30,476 nt of DNA from DATBIO01 sp036556965 (GCA_036556965.1 DATBIO010000086.1:1-30476), one strand, 5' to 3'; shown: positions 1-8,768, numbered from the stretch's first letter. The notes: generated by a model from the letters alone, not told the origin. Numbers and translations are program-made.

Positions 1-1642
1 GCTCGCGCGCGGCCCCCTCGTCGCCGCGCAGGCGATGGATCTCGGCCAGGGCCAGGCTCTGCTCTGCGGAGCGCGCGGTGGCCCCCTTCTCGCCGTAGAG
101 GTCGCGCAGCTCCAGGCGCGCCTCGAGGTTGTCGGGAAAGCGGGCCACCACCGCCTCGAACTGGTCGATGGCCTTGTCGGTGAGCCCGTACTTGCGGAAG
201 ACGCGGCCCTCCGCCAGGTGCTCCTCGATGAACTCGCGGTCCTCCGCGCTGAGGGGACCCGTGATCTCCACGCGCGCGGCGGGCCGCGCCGGCGCGATGG
301 GCGTGGGCGGGGCGGCGGGGGGCGCGCTCGCGCGCGGCGCGGGGGCGGGAGCCGGCGCGGGGATCTCCTCGTCCGGGGTGAGGTCGAACTCCTCCTCCAG
401 GACGTCGCCCAGGTTGATCGTCGGCGCGGAGCGGGGAGAGGAGCGCGCGGCCACGGGGGCGCCGCCCAGGCGGCTGCGCACGAACTCCAGCTTGGTGCGG
501 TGCTGCTGGTTGTAGGGCTCGCGCTCCACGAGCTCCTCGAGGACGGCCGCCGCCCGGTCGAACTGGGAGTCGCCGATGTAGGCCTCGGTGAGCTGGGAGA
601 AGGCGGCGGACAGCGCGTTGTCCCGGTGCAGGAGCTGGTACACCTCCACCAGCTTCTCCAGCGTCGGCACGTGCTGGGGGTTCCGCTGCGCCACCTGCTG
701 GAGGAGGCTCACCGCCTTCTCCCCCTCCCGCGCCTCGACGGCCCGCTTCACCACCGGCTCGAGCTGGGCGAAGGCGCGGTCGAAGGCGTCCTGGGAGAGG
801 AACAGGCGCGCCATCTGCACGCGGCTGTCGTCGTCCTCGGGGTCCAGCTCGATCAGGCGCTTGAAGATGGCCTCCGCCTCCTCGAGCTTGCGGGCGCCGA
901 GGTATGCCTCGCCCAGGGAGGAGAGCACCGCGGGGTCGCCCGGGTGCAGGCGCACCGCCTCCTCCAGGTGCTGGATGGCACGGTCGTAGGACTTCTGGAC
1001 GAGGTGGACGCGCGCCACCTCCGCGCGCAGGCGGTAGCTGCGCGGGTCGAGCTTCAGCCCCTTCTCCAGGACCTGGATGGCCTCCGCCAGGTGGCCCTTC
1101 TTGCTCAGCTCGTCGGCGATGGCCACGTGCTCGTCCACCGCCTGGGCGGCGTCGCCGCCGCGCGTGTAGAGGTCGGCCAGCTTGCTCCGGATCTTCAGGT
1201 CGCCGGGGTCGATGTCCGCCATCTTCTTGAGGACGTCGCCCGCCTCGCGCGTCTTGCCGCGCTTGAGGTGCTCGTCGACCACGATCTGGTACTGGCTCTT
1301 GGCCTCCATCAACAGGCCCTGCTTGGCGTAGAGGTCCGCCAGGTGCAGGTAGGGCTCGACGGCCGAGGTGTCCAGCTTGTTGACCTTGCGCCAGATGGCG
1401 ATGGCCTTGAGGAGGAACCCGTCCTTCGCGTAGAAGTCGGCGACCTTGGCGTACTCGTCGGTGGCCTCGCGGATGCGGTTGAGCTTGGCCAGCAGGTCGC
1501 CGATCTTGTTGATGACGTTCCAGTCGCGCGGGTTGTCGGCGACGATCTCGCGGTACTTGGCGATGGCCTGGTCGACACGTCCGGCCTTCTCGAAGGCCTC
1601 CGCCTCCTGCTTGACCTTGAGGGGGTTGACCTTGGCCGCCAT
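1..1642 (-). CDS. Tetratricopeptide-repeat protein, C-terminus cut by window edge
   Basis: The frame starts at an ATG (1640-1642) with an in-frame stop two codons upstream, so this start is the earliest possible; it runs off the left edge after about 547 codons. Residues from about 10 to 400 form a chain of TPR-like helical hairpins, with segments such as EAFEKAGRVDQAIAKYREI, YLHLADLYAKQGLLMEAK and YLGARKLEEAEAIFKRLIEL. A Pro/Ala-rich linker lies near residues 430-450 (DNA about 290-370), after which TPR-like helices resume (FRKYGLTDKAIDQFEAVVAR). No signal peptide or membrane segment is visible, so it is probably a cytoplasmic scaffold. TPRs mediate protein-protein contacts; the partner cannot be told from sequence. 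There is no clear Shine-Dalgarno motif before the ATG. It follows rnhB by 125 bases, in which I see no convincing promoter or terminator, so it may be the last gene of the ffh operon. Confidence 0.85.
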   Translation of the reverse strand, partial: MAAKVNPLKVKQEAEAFEKAGRVDQAIAKYREIVADNPRDWNVINKIGDLLAKLNRIREATDEYAKVADFYAKDGFLLKAIAIWRKVNKLDTSAVEPYLHLADLYAKQGLLMEAKSQYQIVVDEHLKRGKTREAGDVLKKMADIDPGDLKIRSKLADLYTRGGDAAQAVDEHVAIADELSKKGHLAEAIQVLEKGLKLDPRSYRLRAEVARVHLVQKSYDRAIQHLEEAVRLHPGDPAVLSSLGEAYLGARKLEEAEAIFKRLIELDPEDDDSRVQMARLFLSQDAFDRAFAQLEPVVKRAVEAREGEKAVSLLQQVAQRNPQHVPTLEKLVEVYQLLHRDNALSAAFSQLTEAYIGDSQFDRAAAVLEELVEREPYNQQHRTKLEFVRSRLGGAPVAARSSPRSAPTINLGDVLEEEFDLTPDEEIPAPAPAPAPRASAPPAAPPTPIAPARPAARVEITGPLSAEDREFIEEHLAEGRVFRKYGLTDKAIDQFEAVVARFPDNLEARLELRDLYGEKGATARSAEQSLALAEIHRLRGDEGAARE

Positions 1643-1767
1643 GGCTCAGGCCGACGCCGCGCACGCCCGGCGCGCGGCGGAACGCGGGCGTGCGCACGTG
1701 GCCCGCGCTACGCCCACCCGGTCGTCCCGCCGGCCCTCAGGCTTCAACCGCCGGCTCCGGTCGTCTT

Positions 1768-2439
1768 TCAGCAGAACAGCCACTTCTGCGTCCCGTGGAA
1801 CGATCGCCGATGGATCTCCGAGGGACCCATGCGCCGGATCGCGTCGCGATGGTCCTCGCTCGCGTAGCCCATGTTGTGGGCGAGCCCGTAGCCAGGGTAG
1901 CGCCGGTCCCACGCGCGCATCATATCGTCCCGCGCCACCTTGGCCAGAATGGACGCGGCGGCGATGGAGACGGACAGCGCGTCGCCCTTCACGATGGAGC
2001 GCTGCCCCACGGCCAGGCCGGGCACGGTGAGGGCGTCCACCAGGAGGAAGTCCGGGGGCAGGGCCAGCGCCTCCACCGCCCGGCGCAGGGCGAGCAGGGT
2101 CGCGCGCAGGATGTTGAGCCGGTCGATCTCCTCGGGCTCCGCGCTCGCCACCGCCCAGGCGCGGGCCCGGGCGCGGATGCGCACGGCCAGGTGCTCGCGC
2201 TGCAGCTCGGTGAGCCGCTTGGAGTCGTCGATTCCCTCCGCGTCGAAGTCGCCGCCGAGGATGACGGCCCCCGCCACCACGGGCCCGCACAAGGCGCCCC
2301 GCCCCACCTCGTCCGCGCCCGCCACCAGGGAGTGGCCGGCCGCCCGCGCCTCGTCCTCGAAGCGCGCCGTGCAACGCAGCTCCTGCCCCTTGTGCACGAG
2401 GGGGCGGCGGCCGCGGCGTACCGGCGGGGGCACCTCCAT
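1768..2439 (-). CDS. rnhB: Ribonuclease HII
   Basis: RNase HII cleaves the RNA strand of RNA-DNA hybrids and removes single ribonucleotides from DNA. The 223-residue protein has the family pattern: GADEVGRG at 41-48 with the acidic pair D43/E44, a conserved DSK at 72-74, the acidic D135 in LLVDAL, and the KGDALSVSIAAASILAKVAR block at 151-170 followed by D171. The C-terminal GYASEDH and HRRSF motifs are also present. The length is normal for the family with a short N-terminal extension of about 35 residues. The ATG at 2437-2439 lies 12 bases after the rplS stop, so the two genes are probably co-transcribed; rplS-rnhB adjacency is common in bacteria. The ribosome binding site is weak. The catalytic residues all appear intact. 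Confidence 0.95.
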   Translation of the reverse strand: MEVPPPVRRGRRPLVHKGQELRCTARFEDEARAAGHSLVAGADEVGRGALCGPVVAGAVILGGDFDAEGIDDSKRLTELQREHLAVRIRARARAWAVASAEPEEIDRLNILRATLLALRRAVEALALPPDFLLVDALTVPGLAVGQRSIVKGDALSVSIAAASILAKVARDDMMRAWDRRYPGYGLAHNMGYASEDHRDAIRRMGPSEIHRRSFHGTQKWLFC

Positions 2440-2451
2440 GCCGGGCGATCT

Positions 2452-2862
2452 TCAGGTCGTCAGCGCCGCGCGCTTCTCCTTCATGCGGCCCGCCTTCCCC
2501 TTGCGGTCGCGCAGGTAGTAGAGCTTGGCCCGGCGCACCCGCGCCTGCTTCACCACCTCGATCTTCTCGATCGTCCGCGCGTGCAGCGGGAAGATGCGCT
2601 CCACGCCCTGGCCGAAGGAGACCTTGCGTACCGTCACCGACGCGCGCGAGCCCGAGCCGCGCAGCCCGATGACCACGCCCTCGAACACCTGGACGCGCTC
2701 GCGCTCCGTCTCCTTGACCCCCTTCCCCTTCATCCCCACGGCCTTGTCGTCCTTGACCTGGCTCTCCTTGACCCGCACGTGGACGCGCACGGTGTCGCCG
2801 GGGCTCAGGCTGGGCAGCCCCTTCTTGAGCTCGCCCGCCTCGATGCTGTCGATCCGATTCAT
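2452..2862 (-). CDS. rplS: 50S ribosomal protein L19 with an internal insertion
   Basis: L19 sits at the 30S-50S interface of the ribosome. The sequence matches the family at both ends: GDTVRVHVRVKE at 22-33, then VQVFEGVVI at 57-65, TVRKVSFGQGVERIFPLH at 77-94 and RRAKLYYLRDRKGKAGRMKE at 110-129. Between the first two blocks there are about 18 extra residues (roughly 34-52, including KDDKAVGMKGKGVKE) where E. coli L19 has only a short turn. The total of 136 residues is therefore longer than the usual 115 or so. The ATG at 2860-2862 is preceded by GAGGG with a 7-base spacer. The gene lies 57 bases after trmD in the conserved rpsP-rimM-trmD-rplS order. The insertion is Lys-rich and in frame, so it looks like a real expansion, not a frameshift. 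Confidence 0.96.
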   Translation of the reverse strand: MNRIDSIEAGELKKGLPSLSPGDTVRVHVRVKESQVKDDKAVGMKGKGVKETERERVQVFEGVVIGLRGSGSRASVTVRKVSFGQGVERIFPLHARTIEKIEVVKQARVRRAKLYYLRDRKGKAGRMKEKRAALTT

Positions 2863-2919
2863 TCCTGGTCCCTCATCGACGGAAGGCCACCGGGCAGGCC
2901 GGGGGCCGCTTCCGCTCCG

Positions 2920-3672
2920 TTAAACGACGACCTTCTCCTCGTCCTCGATCTCCCGCAGCAGGCGCTGGTCCTCGGCGGACAGCGGCGCCGCCCGCAGCAG
3001 CTCGGGCCGCCGCTCGCGCGTCAGGCGCAGGGCCTGCTTGCGGCGCCAGCGCCGGATGCGGCCATGGTCCCCGGAGAGCAGCACCTCGGGCACCGTCCGC
3101 CCGCGCACCTCGGCCGGCCGCGTGTAGTGCGGCCAGTCCAGGATCCCGTCCGCGAAGGAGTCCGCGGCGGCCGAGCCCTCGTCGCCCAGCGCCCCGGGCA
3201 GCAGGCGCACGGTGGCCTCCACCACGGCCAGCGCCGCCACCTCGCCCCCCGTCAGCACGAAGTCCCCCAGGCTCACTTCCTCGGCGGCCAGGCCTTCCCG
3301 CACCCGCTCGTCGATCCCCTCGTAGCGGCCGCAGAGGAGGACCAGGCGGCGCAGGCCCGCGTAGCGGGCGGCCGTCCCCTGGTCGAAGGGGGCCCCCCGC
3401 GGCGACAGCAGCACCACCGCGGTGTCCGCCCCGCGCTCCCCTCCCGCCGCCTGCTCCACCGCCCGGAAGAAGGGCTCGGCCTTCATGACCATGCCCGGCC
3501 CCCCGCCGAAGGGCGTGTCGTCCACCGTGCGGTGCCGGTCGTCGGCGAAGTCGCGCAGGTCGTGGACGCGGATGGCCACCAGCCCCGCCTCCGCCGCGCG
3601 CCGGACGATGCCCTCGGCGAGGGGACCCTCCACCATGCGCGGGAAGATGGTGACGACGTCAACCGTCAACAT
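2920..3672 (-). CDS. trmD: tRNA (guanine-37-N1)-methyltransferase
   Basis: TrmD methylates G37 next to the anticodon, using S-adenosylmethionine, and helps keep the reading frame. The 250-residue protein carries the SPOUT-fold signatures DDTPFGGGPGMVMKAEP near 51-67, LLCGRYEGIDERV near 112-124, and SLGDFVLTGGE followed by VRLLPG near 133-160, which form the trefoil knot that binds the methyl donor. LDWPHYTRP near 179-187 is the usual tRNA-contacting block. The length is typical. The ATG at 3670-3672 overlaps the end of rimM by 14 bases, and GGAG seven to ten bases upstream lies inside rimM, which suggests translational coupling. The order rpsP-khpA-rimM-trmD-rplS is a classic conserved operon. 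Confidence 0.97.
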   Translation of the reverse strand: MLTVDVVTIFPRMVEGPLAEGIVRRAAEAGLVAIRVHDLRDFADDRHRTVDDTPFGGGPGMVMKAEPFFRAVEQAAGGERGADTAVVLLSPRGAPFDQGTAARYAGLRRLVLLCGRYEGIDERVREGLAAEEVSLGDFVLTGGEVAALAVVEATVRLLPGALGDEGSAAADSFADGILDWPHYTRPAEVRGRTVPEVLLSGDHGRIRRWRRKQALRLTRERRPELLRAAPLSAEDQRLLREIEDEEKVVV

Positions 3673-4168
3673 CGACCATCTCCGGGATGGTGACCACGAG
3701 GCGTCCCGCGGCCACGTCCACCGTCCGCACGAACCTCTCCGCCAGGGGGAGGAGGGTCTCCTTCCCCGCCGACCCGCGCACCACCAGCACCGTGGTCCCG
3801 CCCGTCTCCAACAGCCCGGCCACGCGTCCCAGAGGGTGGCCGGCCTCGTCCTCCACGGCCAGTCCCAGGAGCTGGTGGTGGTAGTAGGAGCCCGCGGGCA
3901 GGGCGTCCAGCTCCTCCTCCGCGATGCGCATCTCCATCCCGCGCAGGGCCTCCGCCTGCTCGATGCTGTCCACGCCCTCCAGCTTCACCACGAAGCGGCC
4001 CTTGTGGGGCCAGGCCCCCTGCACCTTGACCACGCGCGCGCCCCCGTCCGCGGCGGGGAGGCTGACCGCGCGCAGGGAGGGGAAGCGGTCCGGGCGGTCG
4101 GAGAGGGGCTCCACCGCCACCTCGCCCTTGCGGCCCTGCGGCTTCACCACCCGCCCGATGGCCACCAT
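3659..4168 (-). CDS. rimM: Ribosome maturation factor RimM
   Basis: RimM assists assembly of the 30S head and binds ribosomal protein S19. The N-terminal RimM barrel is marked by VAIGRVVKPQGRKGEVAVEP and the C-terminal PRC barrel by GSYYHHQLLGLAV, ETGGTTVLVVRG and LLPLAERFVRTVDV. I chose the ATG at 4166-4168 because the family normally begins a few residues before the GRV..GRKGEV motif and this start leaves a 22-base gap after khpA. An in-frame ATG at 4222 would add 18 unconserved residues and overlap khpA by 32 bases. A GGTGGAG stretch lies about 15 bases upstream of the chosen start, slightly far for a ribosome binding site, so the exact start is moderately certain. The product is 169 residues, normal for the family. 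Confidence 0.93.
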   Translation of the reverse strand: MVAIGRVVKPQGRKGEVAVEPLSDRPDRFPSLRAVSLPAADGGARVVKVQGAWPHKGRFVVKLEGVDSIEQAEALRGMEMRIAEEELDALPAGSYYHHQLLGLAVEDEAGHPLGRVAGLLETGGTTVLVVRGSAGKETLLPLAERFVRTVDVAAGRLVVTIPEMVDVDG

Positions 4169-4190
4169 GTCCGCGAACCGCCGCTCCACC

Positions 4191-4418
4191 TCAGACGATC
4201 TCCAGCTCGGCGCGGAGGCCATGGCGCCGGGCCACGAAGCCCACCAGCGTGCGCATCGCCTGCGCCGTGCGCCCGTGCCGCCCGATCACGCGGCCGCGGT
4301 CGTCGGGGGCCACGTGCAGGTCCAGGCGGACCACTCCCTCCTCCTCGTGCGCGCGCACGGAGACCTGGTCGGGACGGCTGACCAGGGCCCGCGCCAGGGC
4401 CAGGAGGAGGTCGCGCAC
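4191..4418 (-). CDS. khpA: KH-domain RNA-binding protein KhpA
   Basis: This 75-residue protein is a single KH domain. The GxxG loop that grips RNA is in GRVIGRHGRTAQAMRTL (about residues 42-58), and it is flanked by the beta-strands and helices expected for the family. KhpA proteins bind RNA, in Firmicutes together with KhpB, and affect cell elongation and division. They are encoded between rpsP and rimM in many phyla, exactly as here. The start is a GTG (4416-4418) one base after the rpsP stop codon, so it is likely translated by coupling. Nothing in the window encodes a KhpB/Jag partner. Confidence 0.93.
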   Translation of the reverse strand: MRDLLLALARALVSRPDQVSVRAHEEEGVVRLDLHVAPDDRGRVIGRHGRTAQAMRTLVGFVARRHGLRAELEIV

Positions 4419-4419
4419 G

Positions 4420-4659
4420 CTACTCCGTGGCCTCCCGCTTGAGCAGGCTCTTCACCGTCTCCGAGGGGCGCGCACCCTTCTTCATCCAGTAGCGGGCGCG
4501 GTCGGCGTCGATCTTCACCACCGCCGGCTTCTTGCGCGGGTCGTAGTGGCCGAGCACCTCGACGAAGCGGCCGTCGCGCCAGTCCGTCGACTCCGCCACC
4601 ACCACCCGGTAGTACGGCCTCTTCGTGGTCCCCGTCCGTCGCAAACGAATCGAAAGCAT
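4420..4659 (-). CDS. rpsP: 30S ribosomal protein S16
   Basis: S16 is an early-binding small-subunit ribosomal protein. The 79-residue sequence has the family start MLSIRLRRTGTTKRPYYRVV and the following DGRFVEVLGHYDP and KGARPSETV motifs. The ATG at 4657-4659 is preceded by AGGAG with a suitable 5-6 base spacer. The gene lies 52 bases downstream of ffh and one base before khpA. It is a normal, complete protein; no terminator is visible in the 52-base gap, so it is probably transcribed with ffh. Confidence 0.97.
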   Translation of the reverse strand: MLSIRLRRTGTTKRPYYRVVVAESTDWRDGRFVEVLGHYDPRKKPAVVKIDADRARYWMKKGARPSETVKSLLKREATE

Positions 4660-4711
4660 CGTCTCTCCTGTCTTCTCGGCCTCTATGAGCCCGTTCCCAC
4701 CCGCCCCGTCG

Positions 4712-6055
4712 TCACCGCAGCTGCGGGAACTGCGCGGCCAGCTTCCTCAGCATCTTGCCGCCGCCCCCGCCGAACTGCTTCATGAGCTTGCGCGCCTGCG
4801 CGTACTGCTTGAGCAGGCGGTTCACGTCCTCCACGCTGGTCCCGCTGCCGCGCGCGATGCGCTTGCGCCGGCTGCCGTTGATGACCGACGGCTCGCGCCG
4901 CTCGAGCGGGGTCATGGAGTCGATGATGGCGGCCGCCCGCTTCATCTCGCGCTCCCCCGCCGCCGTGTCCACGTCCTTCGCGCGCGCCCCCAGCCCGGGG
5001 ATGAGGGCCAGGATCTGGTCCAGCGAGCCCAGCTTGTTCATCTGCGTGAGCTGGGCGCGGTAGTCCTCGAGGGTGAACTGGTTGCGCAGGAAGCGCTGCA
5101 CGGTGGCCTCGGCCTGGTCGCGGTCGAAGGCCTGCTCCGCCTTCTCGATCAGGGTGAGCACGTCCCCCATGCCCAGGATGCGCGACACCAGGCGCTCGGG
5201 CTGGAAGGGCTCGAAGTCCTCCACCTTCTCGCCCACCCCCGCGAAGCGCACGGGGCAGCCCGTGACCGCGGCGGCGGACAGGGCCGCTCCCCCGCGCGCG
5301 TCGCCGTCGAGCTTGGTCAGGATGATGCCCGTCAGCCCCACGCGGCGCTGGAACTCGTCCGCGCTCTTGACCGCGTCCTGCCCGGTCATGGCGTCCGCCA
5401 CGTAGAGCACCTCGGTGGCCCCGCTCTCCGCCTTCAGCCGCCCCAGCTCGTCCATCAGCTCGTCGTCGATGTGCAGCCGGCCCGCGGTGTCCACCAGGAG
5501 CACGTCGTGGCCCACGGCGCGGGCCTCGTCCAGGGCGGAGGCGAGGATGGCGGAGGGCTGCGCGAGGGCGGGGAAGTGGACCTTCAGGCCCGCCCGCTCC
5601 CCCAGCGTCCGGAGCTGCTCGCGCGCGGCGGGACGGTACACGTCGGTGGAGACGAGCAGGGGATGGCGGCCGTTGCCGGAGAGCCAGCGTCCCAGCTTCG
5701 CGGTGGTGGTGGTCTTGCCCGAGCCCTGGAGACCCGCCACGAGCACCACGGTGGGCGGCCGGCCGGCCTCCCGGAGCCGGGGCGAGACGTCGCCGCCCAG
5801 GAGGGCCACCATCTCGTCGCGCACGACCCGGATCACGCCCTGGGCGGGGCTGAGGCTGCGCAGGATCTCCTGCCCGACGGCCTGCGCGCGCACGGCCTCG
5901 AGGAACTGCTTGACCACCCTGAAGTGGACATCCGCCTCCAGCAGGGCCATGCGCAGGTCGCGCAGCGCGGCGTCGACGTCGGCCTCGGTGAGGGACCCCT
6001 GGCCGCGCAGGGAACGGAACACCCCCTGGAGCCTGTCGCTGAGCGCTTCGAACAC
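4712..6055 (-). CDS. ffh: Signal recognition particle GTPase Ffh (SRP54)
   Basis: Ffh binds 4.5S RNA and signal sequences as they leave the ribosome and delivers them to FtsY at the membrane. Domains in order are the N helical bundle (about 1-90), the G domain with P-loop GLQGSGKTT at 108-116, DTAGRL and TKLDGDARGG, and the M domain from about 300 with the SRP RNA-binding stretch RRKRIARGSGTSVEDVN. The last 15 residues contain a GGGGG linker and a short basic tail. The length (447) is typical. The start is a GTG at 6053-6055 with AGAGGT eight bases upstream (6064-6069), followed by the expected MFEALSDRL. It is the first gene of the operon leading to rpsP, with a promoter at 6136-6165. Confidence 0.97.
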   Translation of the reverse strand: MFEALSDRLQGVFRSLRGQGSLTEADVDAALRDLRMALLEADVHFRVVKQFLEAVRAQAVGQEILRSLSPAQGVIRVVRDEMVALLGGDVSPRLREAGRPPTVVLVAGLQGSGKTTTTAKLGRWLSGNGRHPLLVSTDVYRPAAREQLRTLGERAGLKVHFPALAQPSAILASALDEARAVGHDVLLVDTAGRLHIDDELMDELGRLKAESGATEVLYVADAMTGQDAVKSADEFQRRVGLTGIILTKLDGDARGGAALSAAAVTGCPVRFAGVGEKVEDFEPFQPERLVSRILGMGDVLTLIEKAEQAFDRDQAEATVQRFLRNQFTLEDYRAQLTQMNKLGSLDQILALIPGLGARAKDVDTAAGEREMKRAAAIIDSMTPLERREPSVINGSRRKRIARGSGTSVEDVNRLLKQYAQARKLMKQFGGGGGKMLRKLAAQFPQLR

Positions 6056-6135
6056 GGCGAGTGACCTCTGGTAGAGCGCGGCTGTAGGAGGAAGCTCCGC
6101 CGCACGCGCCCGCGGGACGCGAAAGTCGACGGAAG

Positions 6136-6165
6136 ATCTTACGGGACGAGGCCGGCCGCTGTCAA
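6136..6165 (-). promoter_or_regulatory. Sigma70-type promoter of the ffh-rpsP-rimM-trmD operon
   Basis: Reading the minus strand, a perfect -35 box TTGACA (6160-6165) is followed after 18 bases by TAAGAT (6136-6141), which matches four of six bases of the -10 consensus. Transcription would start near 6128-6130 and leave a leader of about 75 bases before the ffh GTG. The region is the only AT-richer patch between the two gene clusters, which supports the call. No alignment or expression data back it. Confidence 0.65.
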
Positions 6166-6177
6166 CTAAAGCACGCT

Positions 6178-6199
6178 GACAGCGCGACTTAGCTGTCGC
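6178..6199 (-). terminator. Possible hairpin after the cyclic-nucleotide-fold gene
   Basis: Two mutually exclusive inverted repeats overlap here: GACAGC (6178-6183) with GCTGTC (6192-6197), and GCGAC (6184-6188) with GTCGC (6195-6199). They lie 11 bases or more beyond the stop codon at 6210 and just upstream of the ffh promoter. On the minus strand they are followed by a weak T-rich stretch (gctttagttg), so this may be an inefficient terminator or an operator near the promoter. Stems are short. Confidence 0.3.
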
Positions 6200-6209
6200 G
6201 GGGTGCCCT

Positions 6210-6671
6210 TCAGAACGACTTGGTGATGGCGAAGAGCGAGGCCAGCTTGTGGTTGGCGTCGCGCAGGCGCCCGGCCAGCGTCATCCCGAAGGCCCACAGG
6301 AACTTGGCCGCCAGCTCGGGCCGGCTCGCCAGCATGGCCCGGATCTCCCGGTGGGGCAGGGAGAGCACCTCGCAGTCACTGTGGGCGATGGCGTGGGCGG
6401 AGGCGGGTGAGCCGTCCAGGAACTCCATCTCGCCGAAGAACTCCCCGGGGCCCAGGATGGCCAGGGCCTCCTCCCCCACCCCCGGCACGACCTTGCTGAT
6501 GCGGACCCGGCCCTCGTGGATCACGTGGAGCTGGCCGCCCGTCGAGCCCTCCGTGAGCAGGAAGGCGCCCTCGCGGAAGCGGCGCACCAGCCCCGCCATC
6601 AGGACCTGGGCGAGGTCGTCGTCGTCCATCTCCCTGAAGAGGGGAATGGTCTTGAGAAACTGCTGGATCAT
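6210..6671 (-). CDS. Cyclic-nucleotide-binding-fold protein without DNA-binding domain
   Basis: The 153-residue protein has the Crp-like beta-roll of cyclic-nucleotide-binding domains: LFREMDDDDLAQVL at the N-terminus, FLLTEGSTGGQLHVI near 37-51, and the phosphate-binding cassette region LGPGEFFGEMEFLDG at 73-87. In canonical cAMP or cGMP receptors this cassette ends in P-R-A/S-A; here residues 89-92 are P-A-S-A, so the phosphate-binding Arg is absent. No helix-turn-helix follows; the C-terminus is a helical tail with conserved-looking FLWAFGMTLAGRLRDAN. It may bind another ligand or act as a protein-interaction module. The ATG at 6669-6671 is chosen because the fold begins there. The frame stays open upstream through the 87-base repeats, but that extension is a low-complexity repeat translation and unlikely to be made. 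The ribosome binding site is poor. Confidence 0.8.
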   Translation of the reverse strand: MIQQFLKTIPLFREMDDDDLAQVLMAGLVRRFREGAFLLTEGSTGGQLHVIHEGRVRISKVVPGVGEEALAILGPGEFFGEMEFLDGSPASAHAIAHSDCEVLSLPHREIRAMLASRPELAAKFLWAFGMTLAGRLRDANHKLASLFAITKSF

Positions 6672-6680
6672 CTGCTCGTG

Positions 6681-6961
6681 GGGGGGAAACGCTGGACCGC
6701 GTTTCCCCCCTCGCCCCCCTTCCGCGCGCTGCGCGGGAGTGAATCCCGCTCCGCGCGCGTGCCCGTCGAGGGGAAACCCTGCGCCGCATTTCCCCCCTCG
6801 CCCCCCTTCCGCGCGCTGCGCGGGAGTGAATCCCGCTCCGCGCGCGTGCCCGTCGAGGGGAAACCCTGCGCCGCGTTTCCCCCCTCGCCCCCCTTCCGCG
6901 CGCTGCGCGGGAGTGAATCCCGCTCCGCGCGCGTGCCCGTCGAGGGGAAGCCCTGGGCCGC
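6681..6961. repeat. Three tandem 87-bp palindromic units plus a partial unit
   Basis: Three copies with an exact 87-base period start at 6701, 6788 and 6875 and end at 6961; differences between copies are only a few bases (for example G/A at the first base of copy 2). A 20-base partial copy (6681-6700) precedes them. Each unit is itself a long imperfect palindrome. In copy 1, the left edge (6701-6713) can pair with CGAGGGGAAAC (6767-6777). Inside, GCGCGC (6724-6729) pairs with GCGCGC (6753-6758), and GCGGGA (6733-6738) pairs with TCCCGC (6744-6749) around the loop GTGAA. The array fills the space between the ribBA stop and the next start. All frames stay open because 87 is a multiple of three, but I do not regard it as coding. 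It resembles REP/BIME-type intergenic palindromes. Confidence 0.93.
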
Positions 6962-6966
6962 GCGCG

Positions 6967-8173
<1,207 letters not shown>

Positions 8174-8181
<8 letters not shown>

Positions 8182-8767
8182 GCTGGAGGAGCCGTTCCAC
8201 GTACTTGGCCAGGACGTCCATCTCCAGGTTCACGGCGTCCCCGGGACGCAGTCCGGCCAGGTTGGTCGCGGACAGTGTAAGCGGGATGAGGGCGGCGGCG
8301 AAGCCGCCCTCCCGCAGCGCGGCCACCGTCAGGGACACCCCCTCCACCGCCACCGAGCCCTTCTCCACCAGGTACCGGCGGAGCCCCTCCGGCACGTCCA
8401 CGTCGAGGACGGCCGTCTCCCCCGCGGGCGCGAGGGCGGCCACGCGCCCGACGCCGTCCACGTGGCCCTGCACGATGTGGCCGTCGAGGCGGCCGTCGGC
8501 GCGGAGGGGCCGCTCCAGGTTCACCACCGCCCCGGGCACGAGCCGGGCGCCGAAGGCGGTCCGCGCCAGCGTCTCCTCCGTCAGCTCGCAGGCGAAGGCG
8601 TCGCCCCCCACCTCCACGGCGCTGAGGCAGCACCCGCTCACGGCGATGGAGCCCCCCACGGCCAGTCCCTCCAGGACCCGCGCCGCGGAGATCTCGACGC
8701 GGAGGACCGAGCCCCGGCGGCGGGCGCCCCGCACCGTGCCCCGCTCCTCGACGATGCCCGTGAACAA
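8174..8767 (-). CDS. ribE: Riboflavin synthase alpha subunit
   Basis: Riboflavin synthase dismutates two 6,7-dimethyl-8-ribityllumazine molecules into riboflavin. The 197-residue protein has the two duplicated barrel halves: FTGIVEERGTV at the N-terminus and SIAVSGCCLSAVEV near 40-53, then DGHIVQGHVDGVGRV at 95-109 and SVAVEGVSLTV at 138-148. The family almost always starts MFTGIVE, which places the start at a TTG (8765-8767) with GGGAGG five bases upstream. That TTG is one base after the ribD stop codon. Extending upstream would run into the ribD coding region with unrelated sequence. E. coli names this gene ribC. Confidence 0.94.
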
Positions 8768-8768
8768 C

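Noticed and set aside
4169..4222. Longer rimM start at 4222
   Set aside because: It adds 18 residues without family similarity and overlaps khpA by 32 bases; the ATG at 4166-4168 fits the family start better.
6701..6961. CRISPR array
   Set aside because: The units are contiguous 87-base palindromes without unique spacers, and no cas gene is nearby.
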